The notes: generated from the sequence alone by a model not told the origin. A stretch of 64,000 bases of DNA from Bog-756 sp963704585 (GCA_963704585.1 OY969919.1:806001-870000), one strand, 5' to 3'; positions 35,234 to 43,942 are shown, numbered from the stretch's first letter. A program made the numbers and translations.

Positions 35234-36017
35234 CGACGACCTGCGCGAACCGGGTGACCGTCACCGGGCCGAGGAGCTTCGCGATCGTCTGCTTCTCGTC
35301 CTTGATGTAGGCCTGGTCGAGGAGGACCCGCTCCTTGTACCAGCCGCCCAGCCGCCCCTCGACGATCTTCGTCAGCGCGGCCTCGGGCTTGCCCTCGTTG
35401 CGCGCGATCTTCTCCACGGTCTCCCGCTCGGCCGCCACCTCGGCCTCGGGCACCTCCTCGCGGGTGACGTAGAGGGGGCGGGCGAACGCGATGTGGCTGG
35501 CGATGTCGTGCGCGAGCTCGGCAGTGCCGCCGTCGAGCGCGACGACCACCGCGTTGACGCCGCGTCCGGCCTGCAGGTGGAGATACGAGTCGACTGCGCC
35601 GCCGGGCGGGGCCTCGATCCGCACGACCCTGCCCACCGAGATGTTCTCCTTCGAGGTCAGCGTCAGCTGCTCGAGCGCGTCGGCTCGGTCCTCGATCGCG
35701 CCCTCGCCCTTCGCCGCGACGAGTTCGGCAAGCTCGCCGACCAACGAGACGAACTCGGGCGACTTCGCGACGAAGTCGGTTTCGGAGCGGAGCTGGACGA
35801 TCGAGGCGGCGCCGTCGGCGCGGCCGATCGCGACCGCGCCCTCCGACGCCTCGCGGTCGGCCCGCTTCGCCTGGCTCGCGAGGCCCTGCTCGCGAAGCCA
35901 TGCAATGGACTTGTCCATGTCGCCGTCGTTCTCCTCGAGCGCCCGCTTCGCGTCGAGCATCCCGACGCCGGTGAGCTGGCGGAGCCGCTGGACGTCCTTC
36001 GCGGTGAAGGCGGGCAC
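35223..36017 (-). CDS. tsf: Elongation factor Ts
   Basis: 264 residues from GTG 36017. This start is chosen over TTG 36023 because GGAGGG ends exactly at the TTG and lies 6 nt before the GTG. EF-Ts recycles EF-Tu-GDP. The UBA-like N-domain has VQRLRQLTGVGMLDAKRALEENDGD. The core has LRSETDFVAKSPEF (EF-Tu-contacting TDFV) and HIAFARPLYVTREEVP. The C-terminal domain lacks the zinc-type insertion. It overlaps the end of pyrH and follows rpsB directly; the rpsB stop overlaps the SD-start region. Confidence 0.95.
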   Translation of the reverse strand: MPAFTAKDVQRLRQLTGVGMLDAKRALEENDGDMDKSIAWLREQGLASQAKRADREASEGAVAIGRADGAASIVQLRSETDFVAKSPEFVSLVGELAELVAAKGEGAIEDRADALEQLTLTSKENISVGRVVRIEAPPGGAVDSYLHLQAGRGVNAVVVALDGGTAELAHDIASHIAFARPLYVTREEVPEAEVAAERETVEKIARNEGKPEAALTKIVEGRLGGWYKERVLLDQAYIKDEKQTIAKLLGPVTVTRFAQVVVGD

Positions 36018-36019
36018 CG

Positions 36020-37081
36020 TCAACCCTCCTCGGGCGCGCTCGGCGCGGCGATCGCTCCGGCCTCGGATGAGGCAACCGGCGGCTCAGACGCGGCGGGCTC
36101 GGGTGCGGCAGCAGGCTCGGGCGCGGCAGCAGGCTCGGGCGCGGCAGCGGGCTCGGGTGCGGCAGCGGGCTCGGGTGCGGCAGCGGCCGCCGGTGATGCG
36201 GCGGGCTCGGTCGGGGCTGCAGCGGCCGCCACAGTCGCAGCGGCCTCGGGCGTCGCAGGGGGGCCGGACGCTTCGGTCGGGCGCCCCGGGGCGGCCGGTG
36301 CGGGGGTCGGCTCGGCGGCCGGCTGAGCCGCCGCGGCGGGCGAGGTGGGCGCGGGTGCGGTCGCGGTCGGCGGCGGCGGTGGTGCGGGGCGCTGCTGCGC
36401 GATGTACCGACCCTCGGCGACTGCGTCGGCGATCACCCGGCAGAGCAGGGTGCCCGAGCGGATCGCGTCGTCGTTGCCCGGGATCACGTGGGTGATGACG
36501 TCGGGGTCGCAGTTGGTGTCGACGACCGCCACGACCGGCAGGCCCAGCTTGTTGGCCTCGGTGACCGCGATGTGCTCCTTTTTGGTGTCGATCACGAAGA
36601 TCGCGTCCGGCAGTGCGTCGAGGGCACGGATCCCGCCGAGGTTCCGTCGAAGCTTCTCCAACTCACGGGTGTGGCGAAGCGCTTCCTTTTTGGGCATCGC
36701 GTCGAAGTCACCGGCCCGTTCCATGGCCTCGAACTCCTTCATCCGCTTGACCCGGGTCGAGACCGTCTGGAAGTTCGTGAGCATGCCGCCGAGCCACCGC
36801 TCGTTGACGTAGGGCATGCCGCAGGCCTCGGCGTAGAGGGCGATGGGCCCCTGGGTCTGCTTTTTGGTGCCCACGAAGAGGATCGTGCCGCCACCCGCGA
36901 TCAGGTCGCGGACGAAGCCGTACGACTCCTCAATCCCCGTCATGGTCTGGCGGAGGTCGATGAGATAGATCCCGTTGCGCTCGCCGAGGATGAATCGGCG
37001 CATCTTCGGGTTCCAGCGGCGGGTCTGATGCCCGAAGTGCACCCCGGCGCCGAGCAACTGCTTCATGGTGACGATGGCCAT
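36020..37081 (-). CDS. rpsB: 30S ribosomal protein S2 with an Ala/Pro/Glu-rich C-terminal tail
   Basis: 353 residues; ATG 37081 with AGGAGG 9 nt upstream. Residues 1-230 are normal S2: LGAGVHFGHQTRRWNPKM, FVGTKKQTQ, ERWLGGMLTNF and DTNCDPDVITHVIPGNDDAIRS. After about residue 231 comes a 123-residue tail made only of Ala, Pro, Glu, Thr, Gly and Ser. It includes a tandem PEPAAA array coded by an 18-bp repeat. S2 anchors the 30S platform side near S1, so the tail would be exposed solvent-side. First gene of rpsB-tsf-pyrH-frr. Confidence 0.95.
   Translation of the reverse strand: MAIVTMKQLLGAGVHFGHQTRRWNPKMRRFILGERNGIYLIDLRQTMTGIEESYGFVRDLIAGGGTILFVGTKKQTQGPIALYAEACGMPYVNERWLGGMLTNFQTVSTRVKRMKEFEAMERAGDFDAMPKKEALRHTRELEKLRRNLGGIRALDALPDAIFVIDTKKEHIAVTEANKLGLPVVAVVDTNCDPDVITHVIPGNDDAIRSGTLLCRVIADAVAEGRYIAQQRPAPPPPPTATAPAPTSPAAAAQPAAEPTPAPAAPGRPTEASGPPATPEAAATVAAAAAPTEPAASPAAAAAPEPAAAPEPAAAPEPAAAPEPAAAPEPAASEPPVASSEAGAIAAPSAPEEG
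36105..36176 (-). repeat. 18-bp tandem repeat (4 units) in the rpsB tail
   Basis: Units 36105-36122, 36123-36140, 36141-36158 and 36159-36176 differ at one or two positions and encode PEPAAA on the minus strand, with degenerate copies either side. In-frame copy-number change would alter S2 tail length without a frameshift. Confidence 0.9.
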
Positions 37082-37207
37082 ACGACCACTCCTCCTGACG
37101 GTTGGTCATCCCCGACCGCTGCACCCCACGAGTGGGGCGACCGTGGACGCGACCGGGTGCGTGATGGTGGTGACGGTGTCTGCCTCGCCCGAGGGAAAGG
37201 CCACGCC

Positions 37208-37236
37208 ATCGTAGTGCCGGCCGCGAGGGGACTCCA
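37208..37236 (-). promoter_or_regulatory. Possible rpsB promoter (weak)
   Basis: On the minus strand a TACGAT hexamer (37213-37208) could be a -10 box about 125 bp before the rpsB ATG. The -35 region upstream is GC-rich and has no good match. Offered because the rpsB unit should have its own strong promoter between whiG and rpsB. Confidence 0.25.
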
Positions 37237-37258
37237 TTCGGCGCCGGCGGGCGCGACG

Positions 37259-38128
37259 CTACCCCGCGGCGGTGGTGGAGACCCGGGCCGCCGGCGCGGC
37301 CCGGCCGGTGCCGGCGGTGGTGGCGCCACCGTCGCCCCGCCGGCCCGATGCCTCGGGCCGGTCGGCCAGCTTGGCGCGGAGCTGGAGGACGGCCTTCGTA
37401 TGGATCTGGCAGACCCGGCTCTCGGTCACGCCGAGGATCTCGCCGATCTCAGCGAGCGTGAGCCCCTCGTAGTAGTAGAGCGTGAGGACCTTCTTCTCCC
37501 GCTCGCCCATCTGGCCCACCGCGGCGATGAGCGCTTCCTTGGTCTCCTTGACCTCGTAGGTGTCCAAGGGCCCTGCGCCGCTGTCGGGCAGCGTCTCGCC
37601 GAGCGTCGATCGGTCCGACCGCTCCCCGCCGCGGAAGACCTCGTCGAGGGCGACGACGCCGACGAAGGAGATCTTGCGCAGTGCGGTCTGGAACTCGGCG
37701 TCGGTCATGTCGAGGTCGGCCGCGACCTCGGCGTCGGTCGGCGTCCGGTGGAGGGTCGCCTCGAGCTTCGAGTAGGACTGCTCGACCGCCCGGGCCTTCG
37801 CCCGCACCGAACGCGGGACCCAGTCGATCGACCGCAGCTCGTCGATGATCGCCCCTTTGATCCGGGGAATCGCATAGGTCTCGAACTTGATGTTGCGGAG
37901 TGGCTCGAACCGCTCGATCGCGTCGATCAATCCGATGATCCCGTAGCTGGCGAGATCGGCTTCGTCGACGTGACGTGGCAGTCCGACCGACACACGGCCC
38001 GCGACATACTTGACGACCGGGGCGTAGTGGATGATCAGCTGATCACGAAGTGCACGGGCCCCGGTCTTCTTGTACTCCGCCCACAGTCGGTCGATCGCGT
38101 GGGCGGCCGTCTCTGGTTCGGTCGCCAA
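37259..38128 (-). CDS. whiG: RNA polymerase sigma factor WhiG/FliA type
   Basis: 289 residues, TTG start 38128 with AAGGGGA just upstream that overlaps the xerC stop. Region 2 has YAPVVKYVAGRVSVGLP and LASYGIIGLIDAIERFEP and the -10 recognition segment FETYAIPRIKGAIIDELRSIDWVPRSVR. Region 3 is KARAVEQSYSKLEATLHRTPTDAEVA. Region 4 helix-turn-helix is EGLTLAEIGEILGVTESRVCQIHTKAV. It closely fits the WhiG/FliA group, which drives sporulation (Streptomyces) or flagellar genes. The location directly upstream of rpsB matches Streptomyces whiG. The 25-residue tail after region 4 is extra. Confidence 0.9.
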   Translation of the reverse strand: MATEPETAAHAIDRLWAEYKKTGARALRDQLIIHYAPVVKYVAGRVSVGLPRHVDEADLASYGIIGLIDAIERFEPLRNIKFETYAIPRIKGAIIDELRSIDWVPRSVRAKARAVEQSYSKLEATLHRTPTDAEVAADLDMTDAEFQTALRKISFVGVVALDEVFRGGERSDRSTLGETLPDSGAGPLDTYEVKETKEALIAAVGQMGEREKKVLTLYYYEGLTLAEIGEILGVTESRVCQIHTKAVLQLRAKLADRPEASGRRGDGGATTAGTGRAAPAARVSTTAAG

Positions 38129-38136
38129 TTGTCCCC

Positions 38137-39084
38137 TTAGGCCCGTGGATGCGTCCCCGAGAACACCCGAAGCAGGCGCTCCTTGCTCACATGAGTGTAG
38201 ACCTGCGTGGTCTGCAAGCTGGCATGACCGAGCAATTCCTGCACCACTCGGAGGTCCGCTCCCCCGTCGAGGAGGTGGGTGGCGAAGCTGTGGCGGAGGG
38301 CATGGGGGTGGGTCGGAACCGGCGAACGCCGGTCGAGGATGCGCCGGACGTCCCGGGGACCGAGCCGATTGCCCCTGCGGTTGTAGAAGAGTGCCTGGTC
38401 CGGACTGTCCGGACCGGCCATCTCGGCCCTCGGGCCTGCCAGCCAGGCCCGCACGGCTCCGGTCGCCCGCTCGTGGACGAGGACCCGGCGCTGCTTGGAG
38501 CCCTTGCCGGTCACCTTCACGACCCGACGGTCGAGGTCGACGTCGGCCACATCGAGGCCGCAGAGTTCGGTGACCCGCATCCCGCTCCCGTAGAGGAGCT
38601 CGAGGACCGCGTCGTCGCGCCGGTCGACGGCCGGCGCCGGGTCCGTGCCGGGGTGGATCGGGTGGTCGAGCAGGTCGTCGAGCTCCGCATGGCCGAGCAC
38701 TCGGGGAAGCCGCGAATCAGGCGCCGGTGCGGTGAGCTGGGACGCCGGGTCCGCGTCGAGGACCCCCCGCCGCGTGCACCACTGGAAGTAGGAGCGGAGC
38801 GACGCGGCCGTACGGGAGATGCTGGCCTTCGCGTAGCGCCGCGTCGCGAGGTTGGCCAGGTAGCGGCGGAGGAGGACGCGTCCGACGTCCTCGGGCCCGG
38901 TCGCCCCCGACCGGGCCGCCCAGGCAGCGAACCGCTCGACGTCGCCCACGTAGGCGCGCACCGTCGACGGAGCGAGGCCGCCGACCGAGCGGCGGTACGC
39001 CTCGATCTCCCACGGCACCGAAGCAGCGTACCGGCGGGCTCGCCGCCGACCCGGCATCCCGCCGTCGGGGTCGTCCCCGTCCAC
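38137..39084 (-). CDS. xerC: Tyrosine recombinase XerC/XerD type
   Basis: 315 residues. The SAM-like N-domain has LAPSTVRAYVGDVERFAAW. The catalytic set is complete: Arg in YGSGMRVTEL, Lys in VTGKGSKQRRV, HxxR in HPHALRHSFATHLL, His in LLGHASLQTTQ and nucleophilic Tyr in VYTHVS. Xer recombinases resolve chromosome dimers at dif. Neighbourhood (whiG, rpsB) is that of the chromosomal gene and not of a mobile integrase. GTG 39084 is taken as start; an ATG 27 bases later is possible. It is divergent from the solute-binding protein. Confidence 0.9.
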   Translation of the reverse strand: MDGDDPDGGMPGRRRARRYAASVPWEIEAYRRSVGGLAPSTVRAYVGDVERFAAWAARSGATGPEDVGRVLLRRYLANLATRRYAKASISRTAASLRSYFQWCTRRGVLDADPASQLTAPAPDSRLPRVLGHAELDDLLDHPIHPGTDPAPAVDRRDDAVLELLYGSGMRVTELCGLDVADVDLDRRVVKVTGKGSKQRRVLVHERATGAVRAWLAGPRAEMAGPDSPDQALFYNRRGNRLGPRDVRRILDRRSPVPTHPHALRHSFATHLLDGGADLRVVQELLGHASLQTTQVYTHVSKERLLRVFSGTHPRA

Positions 39085-39233
39085 CGCGTTCCATCCCCCG
39101 CGTCGCCGGGCAGAGGGCTATCGTCAGGGCGTCACGCGGCCGGTTCGCACGGGAATCCCAGGTCGCGACGGACATCCGAGATGCGAGTGCACGGCCGCCG
39201 TCGGTGCGGGCGGCCACGACCCGAAGGGGGACC

Positions 39234-40907
39234 ATGGCAGATCGACTCGACCGACGTTCGTTTCTCGCCCGGGGCGCGGCGACCGGCGCGGGGATCGCCG
39301 CCATCGGCACCTCGGGCGGCCTGCTCGCCGCCTGCAGTTCGGGGTCGAGCACCTCGAGCACAACGGGCGGATCCCACCCGGACGGCATCTCGACCGCCCA
39401 GCCCAAGCCCGGCGGCTCACTGACCTTCGGCGTCGAGGCCGAGGAGGTCGGCTTCAGTCCGACCAAGGGGACGTTCGACACCACCGGGATCTTGTACGCG
39501 CGCACGGTCTTCGACCCCCTGGCCATCCTCAGCGCGCAGGGGACGATCCTCCCCTACCTGGCCGAGTCGATCACCCCGAACGCGGACGCGTCGGTCTGGA
39601 CGGTCACCATGCGTCCCAACCTTGTCTTCCACAACGGCGCGCCCTGTGACGGGGCCGCGGTCGCCGCCAACTTCACCGCACAGAAGAACGCTCTGCTCAC
39701 CGGGCCCGCGCTCACCACGATCGACACGATCAACGTCACTGGGCCGCTCACCGTGACGGTGACCATGAAGTCGCCCTGGGTGCCGTTCGACTTCTACCTC
39801 GCGGGCGGCATCGGCGGGCAGGTGGCCTTCATCGCGGAGCCCAACTGGCTCGCGTCCGGCAACCAGTCCAACCCGATCGGGACCGGGCCGTTCGTCTTCC
39901 AGGAGTGGAACCCGAACGACCACTTCACCGCCACCAAGAACGCCCACTACTGGCGAACGGGCCTGCCGTACCTCGACAGCATCACCTACAAGCCGATCCC
40001 AGACTCCAACCAGCTCCTCGCGAGCCTCCAGTCGGGCAGCGTCGACATCATCCACACGTCGACCCAGCAGGTGACCAAGTCGCTGCGGGCCGACACCTCG
40101 CTCGGCTACATCGACGACTCGGTCCACGTGGCCGGCGAGCCCGACATGGACTGCCTGCTGCTCAACCTCTCGAAGCCGCCCTTCGACAACCTCAAGGTGC
40201 GCCAGGCCGCCGCGATGGCGGTGAGCTCGGAGCAGTACTCCCAGGTCATCGGCCTCGGGGTCAATCCGACCTCCAACGGGCCGTTCCCCTCCGGCTCCCC
40301 GTACTACCTGACCGACAACGGGTACCCGACACAGGACGTCGCGAAGGCGACCCAGCTGGTCAACGAGGTCAAGAACCAGACCGGGTCGCCCGTGTCCTTC
40401 ACGATCAACCACGTCGCCGACCCGAGCACGACGCAGATCGCGGAGTACATGCAGGCGCAGTTCAAGAACGTGGGCATGGAGGTGAACCTGAATCCGGTCC
40501 AGCAGGACCAGATCATCAACCTCGCGCTGCTCGGCACCTTCCAGGCGCAGGTCTGGCGGCAGTTCGGGGCGATCGACCCCGACCTCAACTACATCTTCTG
40601 GAGCCCGACCAACATCAACCCGGTGCTCTCGATCAACATGGCCCGCAACAGCGACCCGAACATGGAGACCGCTCTGCTCCAGGGGCGCCAGTCGACGTCG
40701 CAGTCCGCACGGACCGCCGCCTACCAGCAGGTGAACAAGCTGATGGGCGCGGACATCCCGTACATCTGGACCGCGCGCACGGTCTGGTCGATCGGCGCGC
40801 AACCGCGGGTCGAGAACTTCAACAACCCGACCGCGCCCGGCGGGCAGACCGCCTTCGGCTTCATCACCGGCGCGATCTGGCCGACCCAGATCTGGCTGAA
40901 CTCCTGA
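39234..40907 (+). CDS. ABC transporter solute-binding lipoprotein, peptide/nickel (SBP_bac_5) family, Tat-exported
   Basis: 557 residues from ATG 39234 with GAAGGGGG 3-4 nt before; a start at 39204 is unlikely. The signal is a Tat lipoprotein type: DRRSFLARG (twin Arg), a weak hydrophobic stretch, then LLAACSS with the lipid-modified Cys. The mature part is a family 5 extracellular binding protein: LPYLAESITPNADASVWTVTMRPNLVFHNG, a PIGTGPFVFQEWNPNDHFTATKN segment and YLDSITYKPIPDSNQLLASLQSGSVDI. The ligand is probably an oligopeptide or similar. No permease or ATPase gene lies nearby, so it is an orphan in this window. Confidence 0.88.
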   Translation: MADRLDRRSFLARGAATGAGIAAIGTSGGLLAACSSGSSTSSTTGGSHPDGISTAQPKPGGSLTFGVEAEEVGFSPTKGTFDTTGILYARTVFDPLAILSAQGTILPYLAESITPNADASVWTVTMRPNLVFHNGAPCDGAAVAANFTAQKNALLTGPALTTIDTINVTGPLTVTVTMKSPWVPFDFYLAGGIGGQVAFIAEPNWLASGNQSNPIGTGPFVFQEWNPNDHFTATKNAHYWRTGLPYLDSITYKPIPDSNQLLASLQSGSVDIIHTSTQQVTKSLRADTSLGYIDDSVHVAGEPDMDCLLLNLSKPPFDNLKVRQAAAMAVSSEQYSQVIGLGVNPTSNGPFPSGSPYYLTDNGYPTQDVAKATQLVNEVKNQTGSPVSFTINHVADPSTTQIAEYMQAQFKNVGMEVNLNPVQQDQIINLALLGTFQAQVWRQFGAIDPDLNYIFWSPTNINPVLSINMARNSDPNMETALLQGRQSTSQSARTAAYQQVNKLMGADIPYIWTARTVWSIGAQPRVENFNNPTAPGGQTAFGFITGAIWPTQIWLNS

Positions 40908-41038
40908 CGGGGGGTCGTCCCGCCGAACGGGATCCGACCGCGCCGCGGCGGCGCGCACACGCCTGACCAGGTCCTCCGGTGTTCCGGGGGTCCGCCGCCG
41001 CCCTCCGCCGCGGCGCCGGACCGTGGGATGATCGGGCG

Positions 41039-41716
41039 GTGAGCCGCATCCTGATCGTCGAGGACGACGAGCGGATCCGGTCGTCGATGCGGCTGGCCCT
41101 CGAAGACGAGGGGCACGCGGTCGACGGGGTGGCGAGCGGCGAGGAGGCGGTCAGCCGCTTCGCCGCGGAACCCTCCGAGTTGGTCCTCATCGACCTCATG
41201 CTGCCCGGCATGGACGGCTTCGAGGCCTGCCGCACGCTGCGGCGCCAGAGCACCGTGCCGATCATCATGGTCACGGCGCGCTCGGACACCCACGACGTGG
41301 TGGCCGGCTTGGAGGCCGGTGCGGACGACTACGTGACCAAGCCGTTCGTGGCGAAGGAGCTCTCGGCGCGGATCCGTGCGCTGCTGCGCCGTTCGCGGCC
41401 AGACGACGAAGGCGAGACCACGCTGACCTTCGGCGACATCGAGATCGAGCCCGACGCGGGCGTCGTGCGGCGCGGCGGTGAGGAGGTCCACTGCACCCGC
41501 ACCGAATTCCGCCTCCTCTGCGAGCTGGCGGACCATCCGGGCAAGGTGCTCACCCGCGAGCACCTCCTCGAGCGGGTGTGGGGCTACGACTACTTCGGCG
41601 ACGGGCGGCTCGTCGACGTGCACGTCAGGCGCCTCCGCACCAAGATCGAGCCCGATCCCGCCAACCCGACGTTCATCCTCACGGTGCGCGGCATGGGCTA
41701 CAAGCTGGCGGCATGA
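41039..41716 (+). CDS. mtrA: Response regulator, OmpR/PhoB family (MtrA-like)
   Basis: 225 residues from GTG 41039; the frame upstream to 40979 is Arg-rich and rejected. The receiver has acidic ED (residues 8-10), phospho-acceptor D52 in LVLIDLMLPGMDG, switch Thr in VTARSD and Lys in YVTKPFVAKEL. The C-terminal winged helix has CTRTEFRLLCELADHPGKVLTREHLLERVWG and DVHVRRLRTKIEPDP. In actinobacteria MtrA controls cell-wall and division genes. Its stop overlaps the kinase start (ATGA). Confidence 0.9.
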   Translation: MSRILIVEDDERIRSSMRLALEDEGHAVDGVASGEEAVSRFAAEPSELVLIDLMLPGMDGFEACRTLRRQSTVPIIMVTARSDTHDVVAGLEAGADDYVTKPFVAKELSARIRALLRRSRPDDEGETTLTFGDIEIEPDAGVVRRGGEEVHCTRTEFRLLCELADHPGKVLTREHLLERVWGYDYFGDGRLVDVHVRRLRTKIEPDPANPTFILTVRGMGYKLAA

Positions 41717-43311
41717 CCGCGAGCCCGTCGGCTCGGAGCGACCGGCCCGTCACGGTCACGGGCGGCGGGCCGGACGGCGTGCGACGGACTGCACCTGTCC
41801 CGAACCGGGACGGCATGGGGACCGACGCCGGTGGCGGCCAGGCACGGGACCGCGGCCGTCGCGGGCTGCAGGGCGGGCTCGGACTGCGCGCCCGGGTGAC
41901 CGCGGCCTTCGCCATCGGGGCGTTCGTCCTCTCCGCGCTCATGGCCGGCATCACCTATTTCACTGCCCGCCAGACCTTCCTCAGTGAACGCCAGACCGCC
42001 GAGCAGCGGCAGGCGTTCGCCAACGCCTCGCTCATCCAGGGCGCGCTGCGTTCCCCCGACACCCAGGTCAACCAGCTGATCGGCTCGGTCGACACCTTGC
42101 CGGGCTCCCTCTCGGTCCTCCACGCCGGTGGGCAGTGGTACGCGACCTCGATCTCGGTGAGCCAGAGCGCGATCCCCGCCGCCGAGCGGAACCTGGTGCT
42201 CGCCGGCACCCCGGCCTCCCAGTTCTTCGCGATCGACGGGACGCCCCAGCTCGTCATCGGGGTGCCGCTCCCCGCCGTCCACGCCGCGTACTTCGAGGTC
42301 TTCTCGCTGCAGGAACTGGCCGGCACTCTCCGCACGCTCGCGTTCGCGCTCGCGGGGGCCGCGCTGGTCACGACGATCGCCGGGGCCGCGGTCGGGCGGT
42401 GGGCGAGCTCGCGGGCGCTGCGCCCGCTCTCCGACGTGACCGACGCGGCGGTCGCCATCGCCGACGGTGAACTCGACACCCGCGTGGAGGTCGGCGACGA
42501 CGCGGACCTCCAAGAGCTCGCCTCGGCCTTCAACCGGATGACCGCGAACCTCCAGGACCGCATCGAGCGCGAGGCGCGCTTCACCTCCGACGTGAGCCAC
42601 GAGCTCCGCTCCCCGCTCACCACGCTCGCCGCGACGGTCGGCGTGCTCGAAGCCCACCGCCACGAGCTCGACCCACGCGCGCAGAGCGCGCTCGACCTGC
42701 TCGACGGGGACCTGCGGCGCTTCACCCGAATGGTCGACGACCTGCTCGAGATCTCGCGCTTCGACGCCGGGTCGGCCGAGCTCTCCCTCGACGAGGTCGA
42801 CCCGGGCGAGCTCGTGCGTCGGGCGGTCGCGGCCTCCGCGCCGGTCGGCGAGGACGGCAAGCGCGTGCCGGTCTCGTTCCCGGTCGAGATCGCCCCCGGG
42901 GTCGACGGCCTGCGCCTCCGAGTCGACAAGCGCCGCTTCGAGCGGGTCATCGCCAACCTGGTCGACAACGCCTCGCTCTACGCCGGCGGGGTCAGCCGTG
43001 TCGTGGTCGAGCGCTTTCCGGCAGCGAACGGCGCCCGGCCGGAGGCCCGGGCGATCCGGGTCATCGTCGAGGACCACGGACCGGGGGTTCCCCCGCTCGA
43101 GCGGCAGCACCTCTTCGAGCGCTTCTACCGCGGCAGCCGCGCGGGCCAGCGGGCGGACAGCCAGGGGACCGGCCTCGGGCTCTCGTTGGTCGCCGAGCAC
43201 GTCCGGCTGCACGGCGGACGGGTCTGGAGCGAAGACGCGCCCGGCCACGGCAGCCGGTTCGTCGTTGAGCTCCCCCTCGGGGCCGACGAGGCGAAGGCGG
43301 CCGCACCGTGA
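41713..43311 (+). CDS. mtrB: Sensor histidine kinase (MtrB-like)
   Basis: 532 residues from ATG 41713. A roughly 60-residue Gly/Arg leader precedes transmembrane helix 1 (VTAAFAIGAFVLSALMAGITYF). An extracytoplasmic sensor domain spans about 190 residues, then helix 2 (LAFALAGAALVTTIAGAAVG). HAMP follows. The H box is SDVSHELRSPLTTL, the N box is ERVIANLVDNASLY, G1 is EDHGPGVP and G2 is GTGLGLSLV. It partners MtrA (4-bp overlap upstream) and is coupled to the GerMN lipoprotein gene by GTGA. Confidence 0.92.
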   Translation: MTASPSARSDRPVTVTGGGPDGVRRTAPVPNRDGMGTDAGGGQARDRGRRGLQGGLGLRARVTAAFAIGAFVLSALMAGITYFTARQTFLSERQTAEQRQAFANASLIQGALRSPDTQVNQLIGSVDTLPGSLSVLHAGGQWYATSISVSQSAIPAAERNLVLAGTPASQFFAIDGTPQLVIGVPLPAVHAAYFEVFSLQELAGTLRTLAFALAGAALVTTIAGAAVGRWASSRALRPLSDVTDAAVAIADGELDTRVEVGDDADLQELASAFNRMTANLQDRIEREARFTSDVSHELRSPLTTLAATVGVLEAHRHELDPRAQSALDLLDGDLRRFTRMVDDLLEISRFDAGSAELSLDEVDPGELVRRAVAASAPVGEDGKRVPVSFPVEIAPGVDGLRLRVDKRRFERVIANLVDNASLYAGGVSRVVVERFPAANGARPEARAIRVIVEDHGPGVPPLERQHLFERFYRGSRAGQRADSQGTGLGLSLVAEHVRLHGGRVWSEDAPGHGSRFVVELPLGADEAKAAAP

Positions 43312-43907
43312 CCGCGCGCGTCCGCGTGCTCGCGCTCCCAGTCGCCGTTGCCGCGCTCGCGCTCACGGCCGGGTGCGGGATCCCGTCGGGAGGCTCGCCG
43401 ACGGTCATCGCGAAAGCGAACGTCCCGTTCAACCTCCTCAACCCACGGGTGCCCGCCACGGTGGCGTCGACGGTGCCGCCGGCGGTCGTGGCGCCCGAGC
43501 CGATCTTCCTCGTAGCGCCGACCCAGCACCTCGTCGCCGCGGTGCGCGACGTGACCCTCCCCGCAACCCTCGGCCAGATCCTCACCGCACTGCTCGACGG
43601 TCCGACCGCGGCCGAGTCCGCGGCCGGGATCCAGAGCTTCCTCACCGGCACCCACGTGAAGGTCACCGCGACCGTCTCCGCTGGGATCGCGACGGTCGAC
43701 TTCACCGCCAACCCCGTCCAGGTGGTCGGTCCCGACCAGACACTCGCCATCGCCCAGGTGGTCTTCACGGCGACCCAACAGCCGGGGATCACCGGGGTGG
43801 TCTTCCAGATCGCGGGCCAGCCTGTCGAGGTCCCGACCGCGAGCGGGGTGCAGGTACCCGGACCGGTCGACCGCACGTCGTATGCGCCCCAGGCGCCGCT
43901 GCCGTAG
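43308..43907 (+). CDS. GerMN-domain lipoprotein (LpqB-like, short)
   Basis: 199 residues from GTG 43308, overlapping the mtrB stop. The signal ends LALTAGCG (lipobox, Cys23). A GerMN domain runs from about VPEPIFLVAP-like sequence (PEPIFLV) through LLDGPTAAESAAGIQSFLTGTHVKVTATVSAGIATVDFT. In mycobacteria LpqB, encoded after mtrAB, modulates MtrB signalling. LpqB has GerMN plus a beta-propeller; here only GerMN is present. So it is a shortened LpqB analogue, exported and lipid-anchored. Confidence 0.8.
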   Translation: MTARVRVLALPVAVAALALTAGCGIPSGGSPTVIAKANVPFNLLNPRVPATVASTVPPAVVAPEPIFLVAPTQHLVAAVRDVTLPATLGQILTALLDGPTAAESAAGIQSFLTGTHVKVTATVSAGIATVDFTANPVQVVGPDQTLAIAQVVFTATQQPGITGVVFQIAGQPVEVPTASGVQVPGPVDRTSYAPQAPLP

Positions 43908-43942
43908 TCGCCGGATACGGCCCGTGGCCGGCGCGCCCTCGA

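Noticed and set aside
36105..36176. CRISPR-like array
   Set aside because: Units are 18 bp, contiguous, without spacers and in frame inside rpsB.
38137..39084. xerC as a phage or island integrase
   Set aside because: Context (whiG-rpsB-tsf) and motif set fit the chromosomal Xer recombinase; no att-like repeats or mobile genes are adjacent.
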